Shown: piece by piece, positions 8,246-16,679 of the stretch | How the letters are laid out: every line of letters starts with the position of its first letter | Numbering within the stretch: the stretch's first letter is position 1 | Source: Acetobacteraceae bacterium | GTDB taxonomy: Bacteria; Pseudomonadota; Alphaproteobacteria; Acetobacterales; Acetobacteraceae | Direction: 5' to 3' | Assembly: GCA_019241425.1 (NCBI GenBank) | Contig: JAFAXA010000197.1 | Location: 1-33,904, forward strand | Length of the DNA stretch: 33,904 nucleotides | The notes under the pieces: generated by a model | Told to the model about the DNA's origin: nothing | The model's input: the letters and a program-made list of their open reading frames with translations, nothing else | The model's database searches: none | Position numbers and translations under genes: made by a program

Positions 8246-9031
8246 GTGGAACTGACCGTGAGGCCGCAATCGCCGCTCGTCGAGTCCGGATCTTTTGTAA
8301 CGGGCGCCGAGGCGGAGGTAATTCACGTCCGCTGGCTACCGATGCGGGAAATGACCGGCCCCGCGATGGCCCGCTGCCTGACGCTGCTCGACCCGGATGA
8401 GCGCGCCCGCGCCGGTCGTTTCGTCTTCGAAGAGGACCGAAGCGCGTTCATCGCGGCGCATGCGCTCGCGCGGGTGATGCTGGGCGCGCTGGGTCGCCGC
8501 GATCCGGCTTCCTGGCGCTATGTCGCAGGGCAACACGGAAAGCCGGAAGTCGCGCCCTGGCCCGGACCTGCCGGGCTGCGCTTCAGTCTCTCGCACGCGC
8601 GGACCTGCGTCGCCTGCGTGGTGGGCTGGAACACCGATCTCGGTATCGACGTGGAAGCGGAGAGGCCGCAGCTTTCCCCGGTCGATCTCGCCGACCGCTT
8701 CTTCGCGCCCGCCGAAGCGGCCATCATCCGGGCCGCGCCGCCGCTTCAGACCCGCGCGTTCTTCCTGGCGCTGTGGACGCTGAAGGAGGCGTTCATCAAG
8801 GCAACCGGGGAAGGACTGACGCGCTCGCTCAGCAGTTTCAGCTTCAGCCTTTCTCCCCCGGCGATCACGCTAGAGGCGGGCGAAAGCGATGCCCCGAATT
8901 GGCACTTCCTGCAATTCCGAACGGAGGCGAACCATTTCATTGCCGTCGCCGCGCGCTCGCCAACTGCACGCGCGGTTCGCTTCGACGCCCGGCCCGCGCA
9001 GCCTTCGGAACTGGCCGTACTTGCGGAGTGA
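8246..9031 (+). CDS. 4'-phosphopantetheinyl transferase superfamily protein (Sfp-type)
   Basis: This 261-residue protein has both diagnostic PPTase motifs. GIDVEAERP (Asp135/Glu137 region) binds Mg and CoA, and WTLKEAFIKATGEGL (Trp177, Lys180, Glu181) completes the metal site. The length matches the pseudodimeric Sfp group rather than the short AcpS type. It transfers phosphopantetheine from CoA to a carrier-protein serine and so activates PKS/NRPS, lysine-biosynthetic or fatty-acid carrier proteins. The GTG start is supported by GGAG about 8 bases upstream. No carrier protein or PKS/NRPS gene is in the window, so it appears to be an orphan activator. It stands between the divergent RND operon and the convergent phn operon. 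Confidence 0.88.
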   Translation: MELTVRPQSPLVESGSFVTGAEAEVIHVRWLPMREMTGPAMARCLTLLDPDERARAGRFVFEEDRSAFIAAHALARVMLGALGRRDPASWRYVAGQHGKPEVAPWPGPAGLRFSLSHARTCVACVVGWNTDLGIDVEAERPQLSPVDLADRFFAPAEAAIIRAAPPLQTRAFFLALWTLKEAFIKATGEGLTRSLSSFSFSLSPPAITLEAGESDAPNWHFLQFRTEANHFIAVAARSPTARAVRFDARPAQPSELAVLAE

Positions 9032-9039
9032 ATTGGGTC

Positions 9040-9060
9040 GGGCTTTACGTGAGCCCTTTC
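9040..9060 (+). terminator. Short hairpin after PPTase gene
   Basis: GGGCT and AGCCC form a 5-bp stem with a 7-base loop, 8 bases past the PPTase stop and followed by TTTC. The stem is short, so this is a weak terminator candidate. Confidence 0.35.
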
Positions 9061-9215
9061 GATCGGCTTGGTTCTGGGTCCAGCTCAGAGGCGCGTGCAG
9101 GTGAGCTCGCGCGGCCCTCGCAGCTCCGCCGAGCGAGGTGGCCTCCATTGTCGATGCGGTCTGCCTCGACCCGGCGGCGGGAACGCGCCGCCGCGCATAC
9201 CCGCGCCCGGCCATA

Positions 9216-10364
9216 TCAAGCGATCCGCCTGCCACCCCGCCAAACCTGACGCACGACCGGCAGCGCGCCCGCCATGTGAACCCGGACCAGGTCGGCCCGC
9301 ATGCCCGGGGCGATCTCACCCCGGTCGCGCAAGTGAACGGCGCGGGCTGGATTGCGGGTAACGGTCGCGATCGCGTCCGGCAGCGTTATCGCGGGAACCC
9401 GCTGCGGCAGCGCGAACGCCGCCATGAGCAGGCTGCCGGGGATGTAATCGGACGAAAGAATATCCAGCAGTCCTGCACGCGCGAGGGCCTCGGCGGAAAC
9501 ATTCCCCGAATGCGAGCCGCCGCGGAGCAGATTGGGCGCGCCGACGACGACCGTGATCCCGTTTTCGTGGCAGGCGGAAGCGGCCTCCATCGTGGTCGGA
9601 AATTCGGACAATGCAATGCCCTCCTCGGCGGCTTGGGCAACATCGTCCGCCGTGGTGTCGTCGTGGCTAGCGAGCGGAACGCCGTGCTCCTGGGCGAGCC
9701 GGATCAATGCCGGCCGGCTCGCTTGCGCGCGCGCCGTCCCTTGCCGCATCCGCTCCCTTGCCCGCTCGCGAACCTCCGCCGCTTCCTTGCCGGTTTTGCG
9801 GGCGTATATGAGATACTTGTCGAGATCTCGGAACTGACGCTGGCCGGGCGTGTGGTCCATCAGCGACATCAAACCGGGCAAGCGATGCGCAACGAACCGC
9901 TTGACGGCGTTCATGACGTCGTCGGCCGGCATCTCGCAGCGCAGGTGTGTGATGTGGGAAGCGCGAAGCAAGTCCTGCTCCGCCGCTTGCTCGATCGTTT
10001 TCGCGAGTTCGAAAAGATCTGCTCCGGCGTCCCCGCCGTCCTCGTCGGTTCCTGCGCGCAGGCTGTCGAATACGGTGGTTATGCCGGATGCGGCAATCTG
10101 AGCGTCGTAGGCCAGCACCGCGCCGAGCTTGTGCCAGCGCACAGCCGGGCGCGGGTAGTAGTGGCTTTCGAGATGATCCGTGTGCAGCTCGACCAGGCCC
10201 GGAATGAGCGTGTCGCCGTTGAGATTCGCGCCACGTTCCGGTGCGCGACCTTCGCCGATTGCAGCGATTCGGCCGTCATCGCCGACCGTGAGCCAGCCAT
10301 GCTGCACACGGTCAGCCAGAACAAGGAAGGCATTCTCGGCGGTCGCGAGCGTGTCCGCCATCAT
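9216..10364 (-). CDS. phnM: PhnM, alpha-D-ribose 1-methylphosphonate 5-triphosphate diphosphatase
   Basis: This 382-residue amidohydrolase-superfamily enzyme removes pyrophosphate from ribose 1-methylphosphonate 5-triphosphate, giving the 5-phosphate substrate of the PhnJ C-P lyase. The metal-binding start motif is GLVELHTDHLESH (about residues 55-67), followed by AQIAASGITTVFDS and the later LASHDDTTADDV His/Asp strand. The C-terminus has the usual amidohydrolase beta-sandwich closure (RGEIAPGMRADLVRV). Size matches known PhnM proteins of about 380 residues. Its start overlaps the phnL stop by 4 bases (ATGA), so it is the last gene of the coupled phn operon. About 185 non-coding bases separate it from the PPTase gene; a GC-rich 7-bp hairpin there (9173-9192) has no T-tail. 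Confidence 0.93.
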   Translation of the reverse strand: MMADTLATAENAFLVLADRVQHGWLTVGDDGRIAAIGEGRAPERGANLNGDTLIPGLVELHTDHLESHYYPRPAVRWHKLGAVLAYDAQIAASGITTVFDSLRAGTDEDGGDAGADLFELAKTIEQAAEQDLLRASHITHLRCEMPADDVMNAVKRFVAHRLPGLMSLMDHTPGQRQFRDLDKYLIYARKTGKEAAEVRERARERMRQGTARAQASRPALIRLAQEHGVPLASHDDTTADDVAQAAEEGIALSEFPTTMEAASACHENGITVVVGAPNLLRGGSHSGNVSAEALARAGLLDILSSDYIPGSLLMAAFALPQRVPAITLPDAIATVTRNPARAVHLRDRGEIAPGMRADLVRVHMAGALPVVRQVWRGGRRIA

Positions 10365-11080
10365 ACCGCCTCCGCCGCCACGACCCGCGTGAAGCGCCCC
10401 AGATCGATTTCGCGGTCGGCGAGCGCGGCTCGGACTTCGGCATCATGAAACACGCCGAGCACGGCGCACCCCGAATCGCGACGCTGGCGCGCGAGCCCGA
10501 TCACAGCGGCGCGGTTCCTCGCATCGAGCGACGCGGTCGGCTCGTCCAACAGCAGCAATGGATGATTCCCAATGAGCCCGCGCGCGATGTTCACCCGCTG
10601 TTGCTCGCCGCCCGAAAAGGTCGCCGGCGGCAACGTCCAGAGCCGCGCCGGCAGGTTGAGCCTGCCCAGCAGTTCCCGGGCCCGCGCATCCGCGGCTTCA
10701 AAATCGAGGCCGCTGTCCCGCCCCGCTGCCGCGACTAGATCAAGCGCGCCGATGCGGGGAATAACGCGCAAAAACTGGCTGACATGCCCCATCGCACGCC
10801 GGCGCAATGCGATGATGCGCCGCGGCGTGGCCGATGCCACATCGACCCATTCTCCCTCATCCCGGACCTTGATCGCGCCCTCGTCGCAACGGTAGTTGCC
10901 GTACACCATGCGAAGCACCGAGGACTTGCCGGTGCCGGAGGGACCACCCAGCGCCACGCACTCGCCGCGCCGCACGGTAAAGCTCAGTCCGGAAAGCACG
11001 GGCAGCCTTACCCCCCCGCGCAGGTGCAAGGTGAAGGACTTACCCACATCTTCCAGTGCGAGCTGCGGGAGGTGCGTCAC
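10361..11080 (-). CDS. phnL: PhnL, C-P lyase ABC-type ATPase subunit
   Basis: This 239-residue ABC ATPase is not a transporter component. In the C-P lyase system PhnL works with PhnG, PhnH and PhnI to attach the phosphonate to ribose 5-triphosphate from ATP. Walker A is GGPSGTGKSS, the signature is FSGGEQQRVNIARG and Walker B is LLLLDEPTASLD. The VYGNYRCDEG segment and the GHVSQFLRVIPR Q-loop are typical of PhnL. Both ends are coupled: it overlaps phnK by 4 bases upstream and phnM by 4 bases downstream. Confidence 0.93.
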   Translation of the reverse strand: MTHLPQLALEDVGKSFTLHLRGGVRLPVLSGLSFTVRRGECVALGGPSGTGKSSVLRMVYGNYRCDEGAIKVRDEGEWVDVASATPRRIIALRRRAMGHVSQFLRVIPRIGALDLVAAAGRDSGLDFEAADARARELLGRLNLPARLWTLPPATFSGGEQQRVNIARGLIGNHPLLLLDEPTASLDARNRAAVIGLARQRRDSGCAVLGVFHDAEVRAALADREIDLGRFTRVVAAEAV

Positions 11081-11853
11081 GCGGCGAGCACCGAGGAAAC
11101 CAGGAGCTGCGTGTACGGCGCTTCGGGATCATCGAGGACGCGGTCTGTGAGCCCGGTCTCGATCACGCAGCCTCTTCGCATCACCATCATCCGATGCGAA
11201 AGAAGCCGTGCCACCGCGAGATCGTGCGTCACAATGACGATCGCGAGGCCGAGTTCCGTAACCAGACCGCGCACGAGATCGAGCAGCCGCGCCTGTACGG
11301 ACACGTCGAGTCCGGAGGTCGGCTCGTCCATCAACACAAGACGCGGTTCGGTGATGAGATTGCGCGCGATCTGCAGCCGCTGCCGCATGCCGCCGGAAAA
11401 GCTCTGCGGTGTCTCGTCGATCCGAGCCGGGTCGATCTCCACCCGGCGCAGCCAATCGGACGCGGCGCCCCGGATCTGGCCGTAATGCCGCATGCCGATC
11501 GCCATCAACCGTTCGCCCGCATTGCCGCCGGCGGAGACGGACATGCGCAAACCGTCGGTCGCATCCTGCCGGATGTAGCCCCATTCCGTTCGCGCTAGCA
11601 GACGCTGCGCCGCCTCGTCGAGCGTCGCCAGATCACGCACACCGCCGTCTCGCATCCGGTAGCGGACGCGGCCCGCATCTGGCGCCAGTTCCTGGGCGAG
11701 CAACCGCAGCAGCGTCGTCTTGCCGGAACCGGACTCTCCGACCACGGCCAGCACCTCGCCATCATGAAGATCGAACGACACATCGGCGCAGCCGGTTCGC
11801 GTGCCGTAGCGCATGGTCAGCCCCTCGACCGACAAGAGAGGCACGTTGGTCAT
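11077..11853 (-). CDS. phnK: PhnK, C-P lyase core-complex ABC ATPase
   Basis: This 258-residue ABC ATPase of the C-P lyase machinery docks on the PhnGHIJ core in the E. coli system. Motifs seen are Walker A GESGSGKTT, signature FSGGMRQRLQIARN, Walker B LVLMDEPTSGLD and the switch THDLAVARLL. The family segment TEWGYIRQDATDGLRM also identifies PhnK. The track start at 11994 adds 47 residues that are an out-of-frame read of phnJ. I use ATG 11853 (MTNVPLLSVEGL), whose ATGA overlaps the phnJ stop. It ends with a 4-base overlap into phnL. Confidence 0.93.
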   Translation of the reverse strand: MTNVPLLSVEGLTMRYGTRTGCADVSFDLHDGEVLAVVGESGSGKTTLLRLLAQELAPDAGRVRYRMRDGGVRDLATLDEAAQRLLARTEWGYIRQDATDGLRMSVSAGGNAGERLMAIGMRHYGQIRGAASDWLRRVEIDPARIDETPQSFSGGMRQRLQIARNLITEPRLVLMDEPTSGLDVSVQARLLDLVRGLVTELGLAIVIVTHDLAVARLLSHRMMVMRRGCVIETGLTDRVLDDPEAPYTQLLVSSVLAA

Positions 11854-12713
11854 AGCCCGAATGCACCCCCCCGATGGCCCGCAGCGCGGCGAGTCTCGCA
11901 ATGGTCTGTGTCCGAGCACACGAACATGCGGCGGCCGCGATCGTCCATCACCACCTCGTCGAGATACACGCCGATCGCGCCGCACAGCGCGCACGGCTCG
12001 GCAAATTCCTGCGCGCGGAACGGATGATCCTCAAAATCGAGGCTGCGAACGTTCGTGTACGGAGGCACGGCGTAGATCCGCCGCTCTCGCCCGGCACCGA
12101 ATAGCTGGAGTGCCGGCGAGTTGTCCATCTTCGGGTTGTCGAATTTCGGCGTCGGCGAGGGGTCCATGACGTAGCGCCCCTCGACCGCGACCGGGTACGC
12201 GTAGGTCGTCGCAATATGGCCGTGCCTGGATATATCCTCGTAAAGTTTCACCTGCATCAGCCCGTATTCGGCGAGCGCGTGAAGGCGGCGCGTCTCGGTC
12301 TCGCGCGGCTCCAGAAAGCGCAACGGCTCCGGGATGGGCACCTGGAAAACCAGGATCTGACCTTCGTGCAGCCGGCCTTCCGGGATGCGATGGCGGGTCT
12401 GGATGACCGTCGCTTCGCTCGTGCGCGTGGTCGTCGCGATGCCGGCCGTGTTGCGAAAGAAGGCGCGGATGGAAACCGCGTTCGTCGTGTCGTCCGCACC
12501 CTGATCGATCACCTTCAGCACGTCGCGCGGGCCGAGCACGGCGGCCGTCACTTGCACCCCGCCGGTGCCCCAGCCATAGGGCATCGGCATCTCCCGGCTG
12601 GCGAACGGCACCTGATAGCCGGGGATCGCGATCGCCTTCAGGATCGCGCGCCGGATCATCCGCTTGGTTTGCTCGTCGAGATAGGCGAAATTGTAGCCGA
12701 TCGCGCCGGTCAC
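11850..12713 (-). CDS. phnJ: PhnJ, radical-SAM C-P lyase
   Basis: This 287-residue enzyme is the catalytic subunit that breaks the carbon-phosphorus bond, turning ribose 1-methylphosphonate 5-phosphate into methane and the cyclic phosphate in the E. coli pathway. The protein is closely similar to known PhnJ throughout (GYNFAYLDEQTKRMIRRAI, MPMPYGWGTGG, DQGADDTTNAVSIR). The iron-sulfur cysteines appear as C-x2-C-x21-C-x5-C at residues 241, 244, 266 and 272, the same numbering as E. coli. The true start is the GTG at 12713 (VTGAIGYNF). The 398-residue ORF in the track has a false N-terminal extension read out of frame through phnI. The GTG shares GTGA with the phnI stop, and phnK follows with an ATGA overlap. 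Confidence 0.97.
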   Translation of the reverse strand: MTGAIGYNFAYLDEQTKRMIRRAILKAIAIPGYQVPFASREMPMPYGWGTGGVQVTAAVLGPRDVLKVIDQGADDTTNAVSIRAFFRNTAGIATTTRTSEATVIQTRHRIPEGRLHEGQILVFQVPIPEPLRFLEPRETETRRLHALAEYGLMQVKLYEDISRHGHIATTYAYPVAVEGRYVMDPSPTPKFDNPKMDNSPALQLFGAGRERRIYAVPPYTNVRSLDFEDHPFRAQEFAEPCALCGAIGVYLDEVVMDDRGRRMFVCSDTDHCETRRAAGHRGGAFGL

Positions 12714-13810
12714 GACATTTCGCCCACGTCCTTGCCTTCGGACGCATCGGCGCTTTCCGCGCGGAGCTTGCGCAACAGCCCAAGCTCCGCCTGAAAATCG
12801 ACGTAGTGCGGCAGCTTCAAATGCTCGACAAAGCCGGTCGCCTGCAGGCTGTCGCAATGGCTCAGCACGAACTCGCCGTCCTGCGCCGGCGCGCCTGTCT
12901 CCTCGCCGAATTCCGCCGCGCGCAGGGAGCGGTCCACGAGCGCCATCGCCATCGCCTTGCGCTCGCTCTGCCCGAACGCGAGGCCGTAGCCGCGGGTGAA
13001 CTGCGGCGCGCGGCCGCCGCCCGCGAACTGGTTCACCATCTCGCATTCGGTCAACGACATGCGCCCGAGCGGCACCAGGAAGCCGAGCTCTTCCGGCATA
13101 AATTCCAGCATCACATCGCCATACCGGATTTCGCCCGCGAAGGGATGCGTGCGGCCAAAGCCGCGCTGCGTGGAATAGCCGATCGCCAGCACAAAGCCTT
13201 CATCGCCGCGTGCCAGTGCCTGCAAGCGCAGCGCGCGCTCGGCCGGAAAGGCGACTGGCTCGCGAGTCAAATCCGGCACCGTCGCGCCCGGCCTTTCCGG
13301 CGGGTTCGGTTCGATCAGCGCTTCCTCGCCGAGCAGGGGCATAACGCGCGGCACCGTCTCGTCGGGCCGAGCGGCGGCCTCGGCGGGCGGCGGCGGCGGC
13401 AGGCCGGCCGCGAGCGTGAAATCGAGCAAACGGTGCGTGTAGTCGAAGGTCGGACCGAGCACCTGACCTCCCGGCACGTCTTTGAAGATCGCGGATACCC
13501 GGCGCTTGGCCCGCATCGCCCCGGTGTCAAACGGCTCGGCATACCCGAAACGTTGCAAAGTGGTGCGACAGGCCCGCACCAGAAACACGGCCTCCACCAC
13601 GTCGCCTCGTGCCTGCTTGATTGCGAGCGCGGCCAGCTCCGGATCGTAGCAGGAGCCTTCCGTCATGACCCGCGCGACCAGGAGCGCGAGCTGCTCGCCG
13701 ATCTGCGCCACCGAAAGATCGATCACACCGAGATCGCCCCGTCGCACATGCGCGAGCAAGCGGTGTGCATTTTCGATTGCGGCCTCGCCGCCTTTCACCG
13801 CCACGTACAT
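12710..13810 (-). CDS. phnI: PhnI, C-P lyase core subunit (nucleosidase/transferase)
   Basis: This 366-residue subunit of the PhnGHIJ core displaces adenine from ATP so that the phosphonate is attached to ribose, acting with PhnG, H and L. It shows the PhnI N-terminus MYVAVKGGEAAIENAHRLL, the MTEGSCYDPELAALAIKQA segment and the later ALARGDEGFVLAIGYSTQRG and FAGEIRYGDV blocks. Length agrees with the family (about 355-370). It follows phnH after a 3-base gap and ends in the GTGA that starts phnJ. Confidence 0.95.
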   Translation of the reverse strand: MYVAVKGGEAAIENAHRLLAHVRRGDLGVIDLSVAQIGEQLALLVARVMTEGSCYDPELAALAIKQARGDVVEAVFLVRACRTTLQRFGYAEPFDTGAMRAKRRVSAIFKDVPGGQVLGPTFDYTHRLLDFTLAAGLPPPPPAEAAARPDETVPRVMPLLGEEALIEPNPPERPGATVPDLTREPVAFPAERALRLQALARGDEGFVLAIGYSTQRGFGRTHPFAGEIRYGDVMLEFMPEELGFLVPLGRMSLTECEMVNQFAGGGRAPQFTRGYGLAFGQSERKAMAMALVDRSLRAAEFGEETGAPAQDGEFVLSHCDSLQATGFVEHLKLPHYVDFQAELGLLRKLRAESADASEGKDVGEMS

Positions 13811-13813
13811 GCA

Positions 13814-14410
13814 TCAGCCCTCCGCCACGACGCGGATCGAGCGCGGCAGCCCGGCGACCAGCATGGGCGCGGTCAGCAACAGGTCGATGCCGAGCGGAAA
13901 CCGCGCATGATTCCGGGCGAGCCGCGCCGGGAAATCAGGCGGTAACGGCGCGGTGCCGAGCCGAGCCCGGCCATTGATCCCCGGCCCCTCGAACCAACAA
14001 CCGGCGTCCTCGCTCAGCCGCTGCACGGCAAACACGAGGGTCGTGCTGCGATCGGGGTAGTCTGGCGTGCCCTCCGCAAACGCTTCCGGAGATGGGCAGC
14101 GCGCCGGATCGGCAAGGAGGGCGAAGGTTGCTGCGGCTGGATGCTCGGCGATCGGCGCCCCGGTATGGAAGCGGAGGAACGCCGGGACGGCGGGCGCTTG
14201 GTGGAGCGGTGCGTCGAGCCAGAGCGGCGTTTCGTGATCGGCCAGCGCCAGCGCGATTGCGGCCAGTTCGGGCGTGAGCGGCGGCGGCGGACCGGCGAGG
14301 CCCGCGAGACGGCGCGGGCGTGCGGGCCGGGCCAGCGCCTCCATCACCGCGCGGAACACGCACTGGCCGTCGAGCGCGGGATCGGCGAAGCCCGGCGAAA
14401 TCGCGTTCAT
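13814..14410 (-). CDS. phnH: PhnH, C-P lyase core subunit
   Basis: This 198-residue protein has the PhnH pattern: an N-terminal GFADPALDGQCVFRAVMEAL, a PPLTPELAAIALALADHETPLWLD block and a C-terminal half with FPLGIDLLL. PhnH forms part of the PhnGHIJ core and is needed for phosphonate-ribose coupling; it has a PLP-transferase-like fold without PLP. Length is close to the usual 190-200 residues. It lies 8 bases after phnG and 3 bases before phnI, which fits one transcript. Confidence 0.92.
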   Translation of the reverse strand: MNAISPGFADPALDGQCVFRAVMEALARPARPRRLAGLAGPPPPLTPELAAIALALADHETPLWLDAPLHQAPAVPAFLRFHTGAPIAEHPAAATFALLADPARCPSPEAFAEGTPDYPDRSTTLVFAVQRLSEDAGCWFEGPGINGRARLGTAPLPPDFPARLARNHARFPLGIDLLLTAPMLVAGLPRSIRVVAEG

Positions 14411-14418
14411 TTTCCCGA

Positions 14419-14874
14419 TCAGTCCTCTCCCCGGACAAGGGTGAAGAAATCCACGCGGGTCGCCGCCGTCTGCCGTGCCGAAAGCGCCCGCTCGGCCTCG
14501 AGCCGCTCACCGACGGGAACGAGGGCGCGTTCGACGGCTTCCCGCCAATCCGCCAGTTGCCAGAGCGCGTCGAGCGTCGCGGCCGCGCGCGCCCGCTCGA
14601 GGTCCCGCCCGAGCAGATAGGCAAAGCCCGTCGCGTCGTCCGCCAGCCGCACTGTTGCCCGCGTCACCGTTGCCTCTCCGAGATTGAAAGGCGCGCCGTC
14701 GCCGCCGATCCGTCCGCGCGTCATTACCAATCCGGTTTCGGGCCGGCGCAGGTCGGTCACCGTTCCGGGATAGTTCACGCAGCGGAGCGCTGCTTCCAAC
14801 TCGGGACGGGTCGCTTCGGCGCAGACCGCCATGACCCGGCGGCGATGTTCCTGAGTGGAATCGCGGTCAGGCAT
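14419..14874 (-). CDS. phnG: PhnG, C-P lyase core subunit
   Basis: This 151-residue protein starts MPDRDSTQEHRRRVMAVCAEA and contains PETGLVMTRGRIGGDGAPFNLGE, the most conserved PhnG stretch, followed by GFAYLLGRDLERA. It is the smallest subunit of the PhnGHIJ core. The ORF track hides it inside a 371-residue ORF (14419-15534), whose first 220 residues are an out-of-frame read of phnE2. I placed the start at ATG 14874, which gives the family-typical length of about 150. It is 26 bases downstream of phnE2 and 8 bases upstream of phnH. Confidence 0.92.
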   Translation of the reverse strand: MPDRDSTQEHRRRVMAVCAEATRPELEAALRCVNYPGTVTDLRRPETGLVMTRGRIGGDGAPFNLGEATVTRATVRLADDATGFAYLLGRDLERARAAATLDALWQLADWREAVERALVPVGERLEAERALSARQTAATRVDFFTLVRGED

Positions 14875-14900
14875 GGAAGCGGCAACTCCGGCCAGGGCGG

Positions 14901-15785
14901 TCAAGCCGTCTGGCCCGGTGCTTCCCCCGCGATGGCGCGGCGGAGGCGGGCCGAGAGCCAGTCGATCAGGGCCACCATGACGAGAATGAGAAGGATGATG
15001 AACGACACCGCACGCCACTCCAGAGTGCGAATCATTTCCGAAAGTTGCAGGCCGATGCCGCCGGCCCCGATAATGCCGATAATGGTGGACGCGCGCACGT
15101 TCGACTCGAACAGATAGAGGGCCTGTCCGGCAAGCACCGGCATCACTTCGGGCAAGGTCGCGTAGCGGATGCGATGCAGGGCGCCGCCGCCGGCCGAGGT
15201 GATCCCTTCCGCGGCGCGTCCATCCGCCGCCTCGATTGCTTCCGAGAACATTTTGCCCAGCGTGCCTACATCGATCGTGACAATCGCAAGCACACCGGCA
15301 AACGGCCCGAGCCCGACCACGCCGATCCAGATCAGCGCCCAGATCAGCGTGTTGACGCCGCGCAGCGTGTCGAGACTGCGGCGCGTCAAAAATCGCACGG
15401 CACCGCTCACCGTGGTGTTGCGCGCCGCCAGCAGCGATACCGGGAGCGCGAGAAGCGCAGCGAAGCCGGTTCCGAGAAACGCGATCGCCAGCGTTTCGCC
15501 AAGGCCGGTCAGCGTCGAAAGCAAGATGCTCCAAGAGCCCGGATCAGGCGGTAGCATCAAGCCGGTGAACCACGCGAGCTGGCCCAGCCCGCCCAGCAAC
15601 AAGCCCGGAGAGAAGCCGAGCCGCCACAGGCCGAAGCAAAGCAATGCCAGCGCGGCGAACACAGCGAAAAGGCCGGCCACCCGTCTCCGATCGAGGGTCC
15701 TGAACGCATCCGGATGACGACGCTTGAGCGATTGCAGGTCCGCCAGCGCGGCGTCGCGAAGCGGCGCTGTGGCAGTGCCGCTCAC
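14901..15785 (-). CDS. phnE: PhnE2, phosphonate ABC transporter permease
   Basis: This 294-residue inner-membrane permease has about six helices. It carries the cytoplasmic EAA loop for PhnC docking (MFSEAIEAADGRAAEGITSAGG) and the PhnE C-terminal block VRASTIIGIIGAGGIGLQL. The N-terminal soluble stretch (about residues 1-40) precedes TM1 (LFAVFAALALLCFGLW). The start is GTG 15785 (VSGTATAPL), overlapping the phnE1 stop as GTGA; the 385-residue track ORF begins with shadow sequence. With phnE1 it probably forms a heterodimeric channel for phosphonates. Confidence 0.92.
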   Translation of the reverse strand: MSGTATAPLRDAALADLQSLKRRHPDAFRTLDRRRVAGLFAVFAALALLCFGLWRLGFSPGLLLGGLGQLAWFTGLMLPPDPGSWSILLSTLTGLGETLAIAFLGTGFAALLALPVSLLAARNTTVSGAVRFLTRRSLDTLRGVNTLIWALIWIGVVGLGPFAGVLAIVTIDVGTLGKMFSEAIEAADGRAAEGITSAGGGALHRIRYATLPEVMPVLAGQALYLFESNVRASTIIGIIGAGGIGLQLSEMIRTLEWRAVSFIILLILVMVALIDWLSARLRRAIAGEAPGQTA

Positions 15786-16669
15786 GCGCGGGACTCCGCG
15801 CCCATTAAATGATGGCGGACCCGTTCGGTGCCGAGATCGATCAGCATCACGGTCCCGATCAGCAGCAAAAGAATCGCGGACACGTCCGCGTAGTAGAATT
15901 TGCGGATCGCCTCCATCAGATCCTGGCCGATGCCGCCTGCGCCCACGAAACCGAGCACGGAGGCTTCCCTCACATTGATTTCCAAGCGGAGCAGGGCGTA
16001 GCTCGCGAAATTGGGCAGGATCTGCGGGACAACGGCGAACCGCACCATGGCAGGCCATGACGCGCCCACAGCCGTAAGCCCCTCGATGGGTTTGCGGTCG
16101 GCGTTCTCGATGACCTCCGACATTTGCTTACCGAGTGCGCCGACCGTGTGGACGAGGAGCGCGAGCACGCCGGGAACCGGTCCGAGGCCGAAGGCGACTA
16201 CGAAAATCAACGCGAACACGATATCGGGAACGGTGCGGCAGAATTCCAGGAAACGCTTCGCCGTGCCGCGCAGCCAGCGGTTCGAAACGAGATTGGCCGC
16301 GGACGCGAAGCTGAGGAAAAAACCGCCCGCGGCCCCCAGGAACGTGCCGACATAGGCGATCAGCAGCGTATCGCCGAGCAAGCGCAACCAGCGGCGCAAG
16401 CCCCAGAACCACTCACGGGGGTCGGTCCAGGCGCGGGCACCGCCGTCCAGCGTGAAGATGCGGTCGAAATAGGAGAAGAATACCGGCAGGCGGCGCGCCA
16501 GCAACGCGGGATCAGCACCGACCAGCCAACCGGAAAACAGCGCCAGCGCGATAACCGCGACGGCAACGCCCATCGTCGCCCGGCGCTTCAGGCGTGCCGC
16601 GTCCCGGTACTCCCGGTCGAGCGCGTCGAGCCGCGGCGGGGCGGGCAACCGGACGGGCGAGGTCAGCAC
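15782..16669 (-). CDS. phnE: PhnE1, phosphonate ABC transporter permease
   Basis: This roughly 295-residue permease is paralogous to the following phnE2. It has TM1 (MGVAVAVIALALFSGWLV), the EAA loop MSEVIENADRKPIEGLTAVG and the C-terminal block VREASVLGFVGAGGIGQDL. The start is uncertain. The track start at 16711 would overlap phnD by 32 bases. The GTG at 16669 (VLTSPVRLPAPP) lies 10 bases after the phnD stop and fits the operon spacing better, though no strong ribosome site is visible. It ends in a GTGA overlap with phnE2. Confidence 0.88.
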   Translation of the reverse strand: MLTSPVRLPAPPRLDALDREYRDAARLKRRATMGVAVAVIALALFSGWLVGADPALLARRLPVFFSYFDRIFTLDGGARAWTDPREWFWGLRRWLRLLGDTLLIAYVGTFLGAAGGFFLSFASAANLVSNRWLRGTAKRFLEFCRTVPDIVFALIFVVAFGLGPVPGVLALLVHTVGALGKQMSEVIENADRKPIEGLTAVGASWPAMVRFAVVPQILPNFASYALLRLEINVREASVLGFVGAGGIGQDLMEAIRKFYYADVSAILLLLIGTVMLIDLGTERVRHHLMGAESRA

Positions 16670-16679
16670 GAAAGAAGAA

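Noticed and set aside
9138-10448. 436-residue plus-strand ORF
   Set aside because: It is antisense to phnM, a clear family match, and has shadow-type composition.
12806-13945. 379-residue plus-strand ORF
   Set aside because: It is antisense to phnI, which is unmistakable on the other strand.
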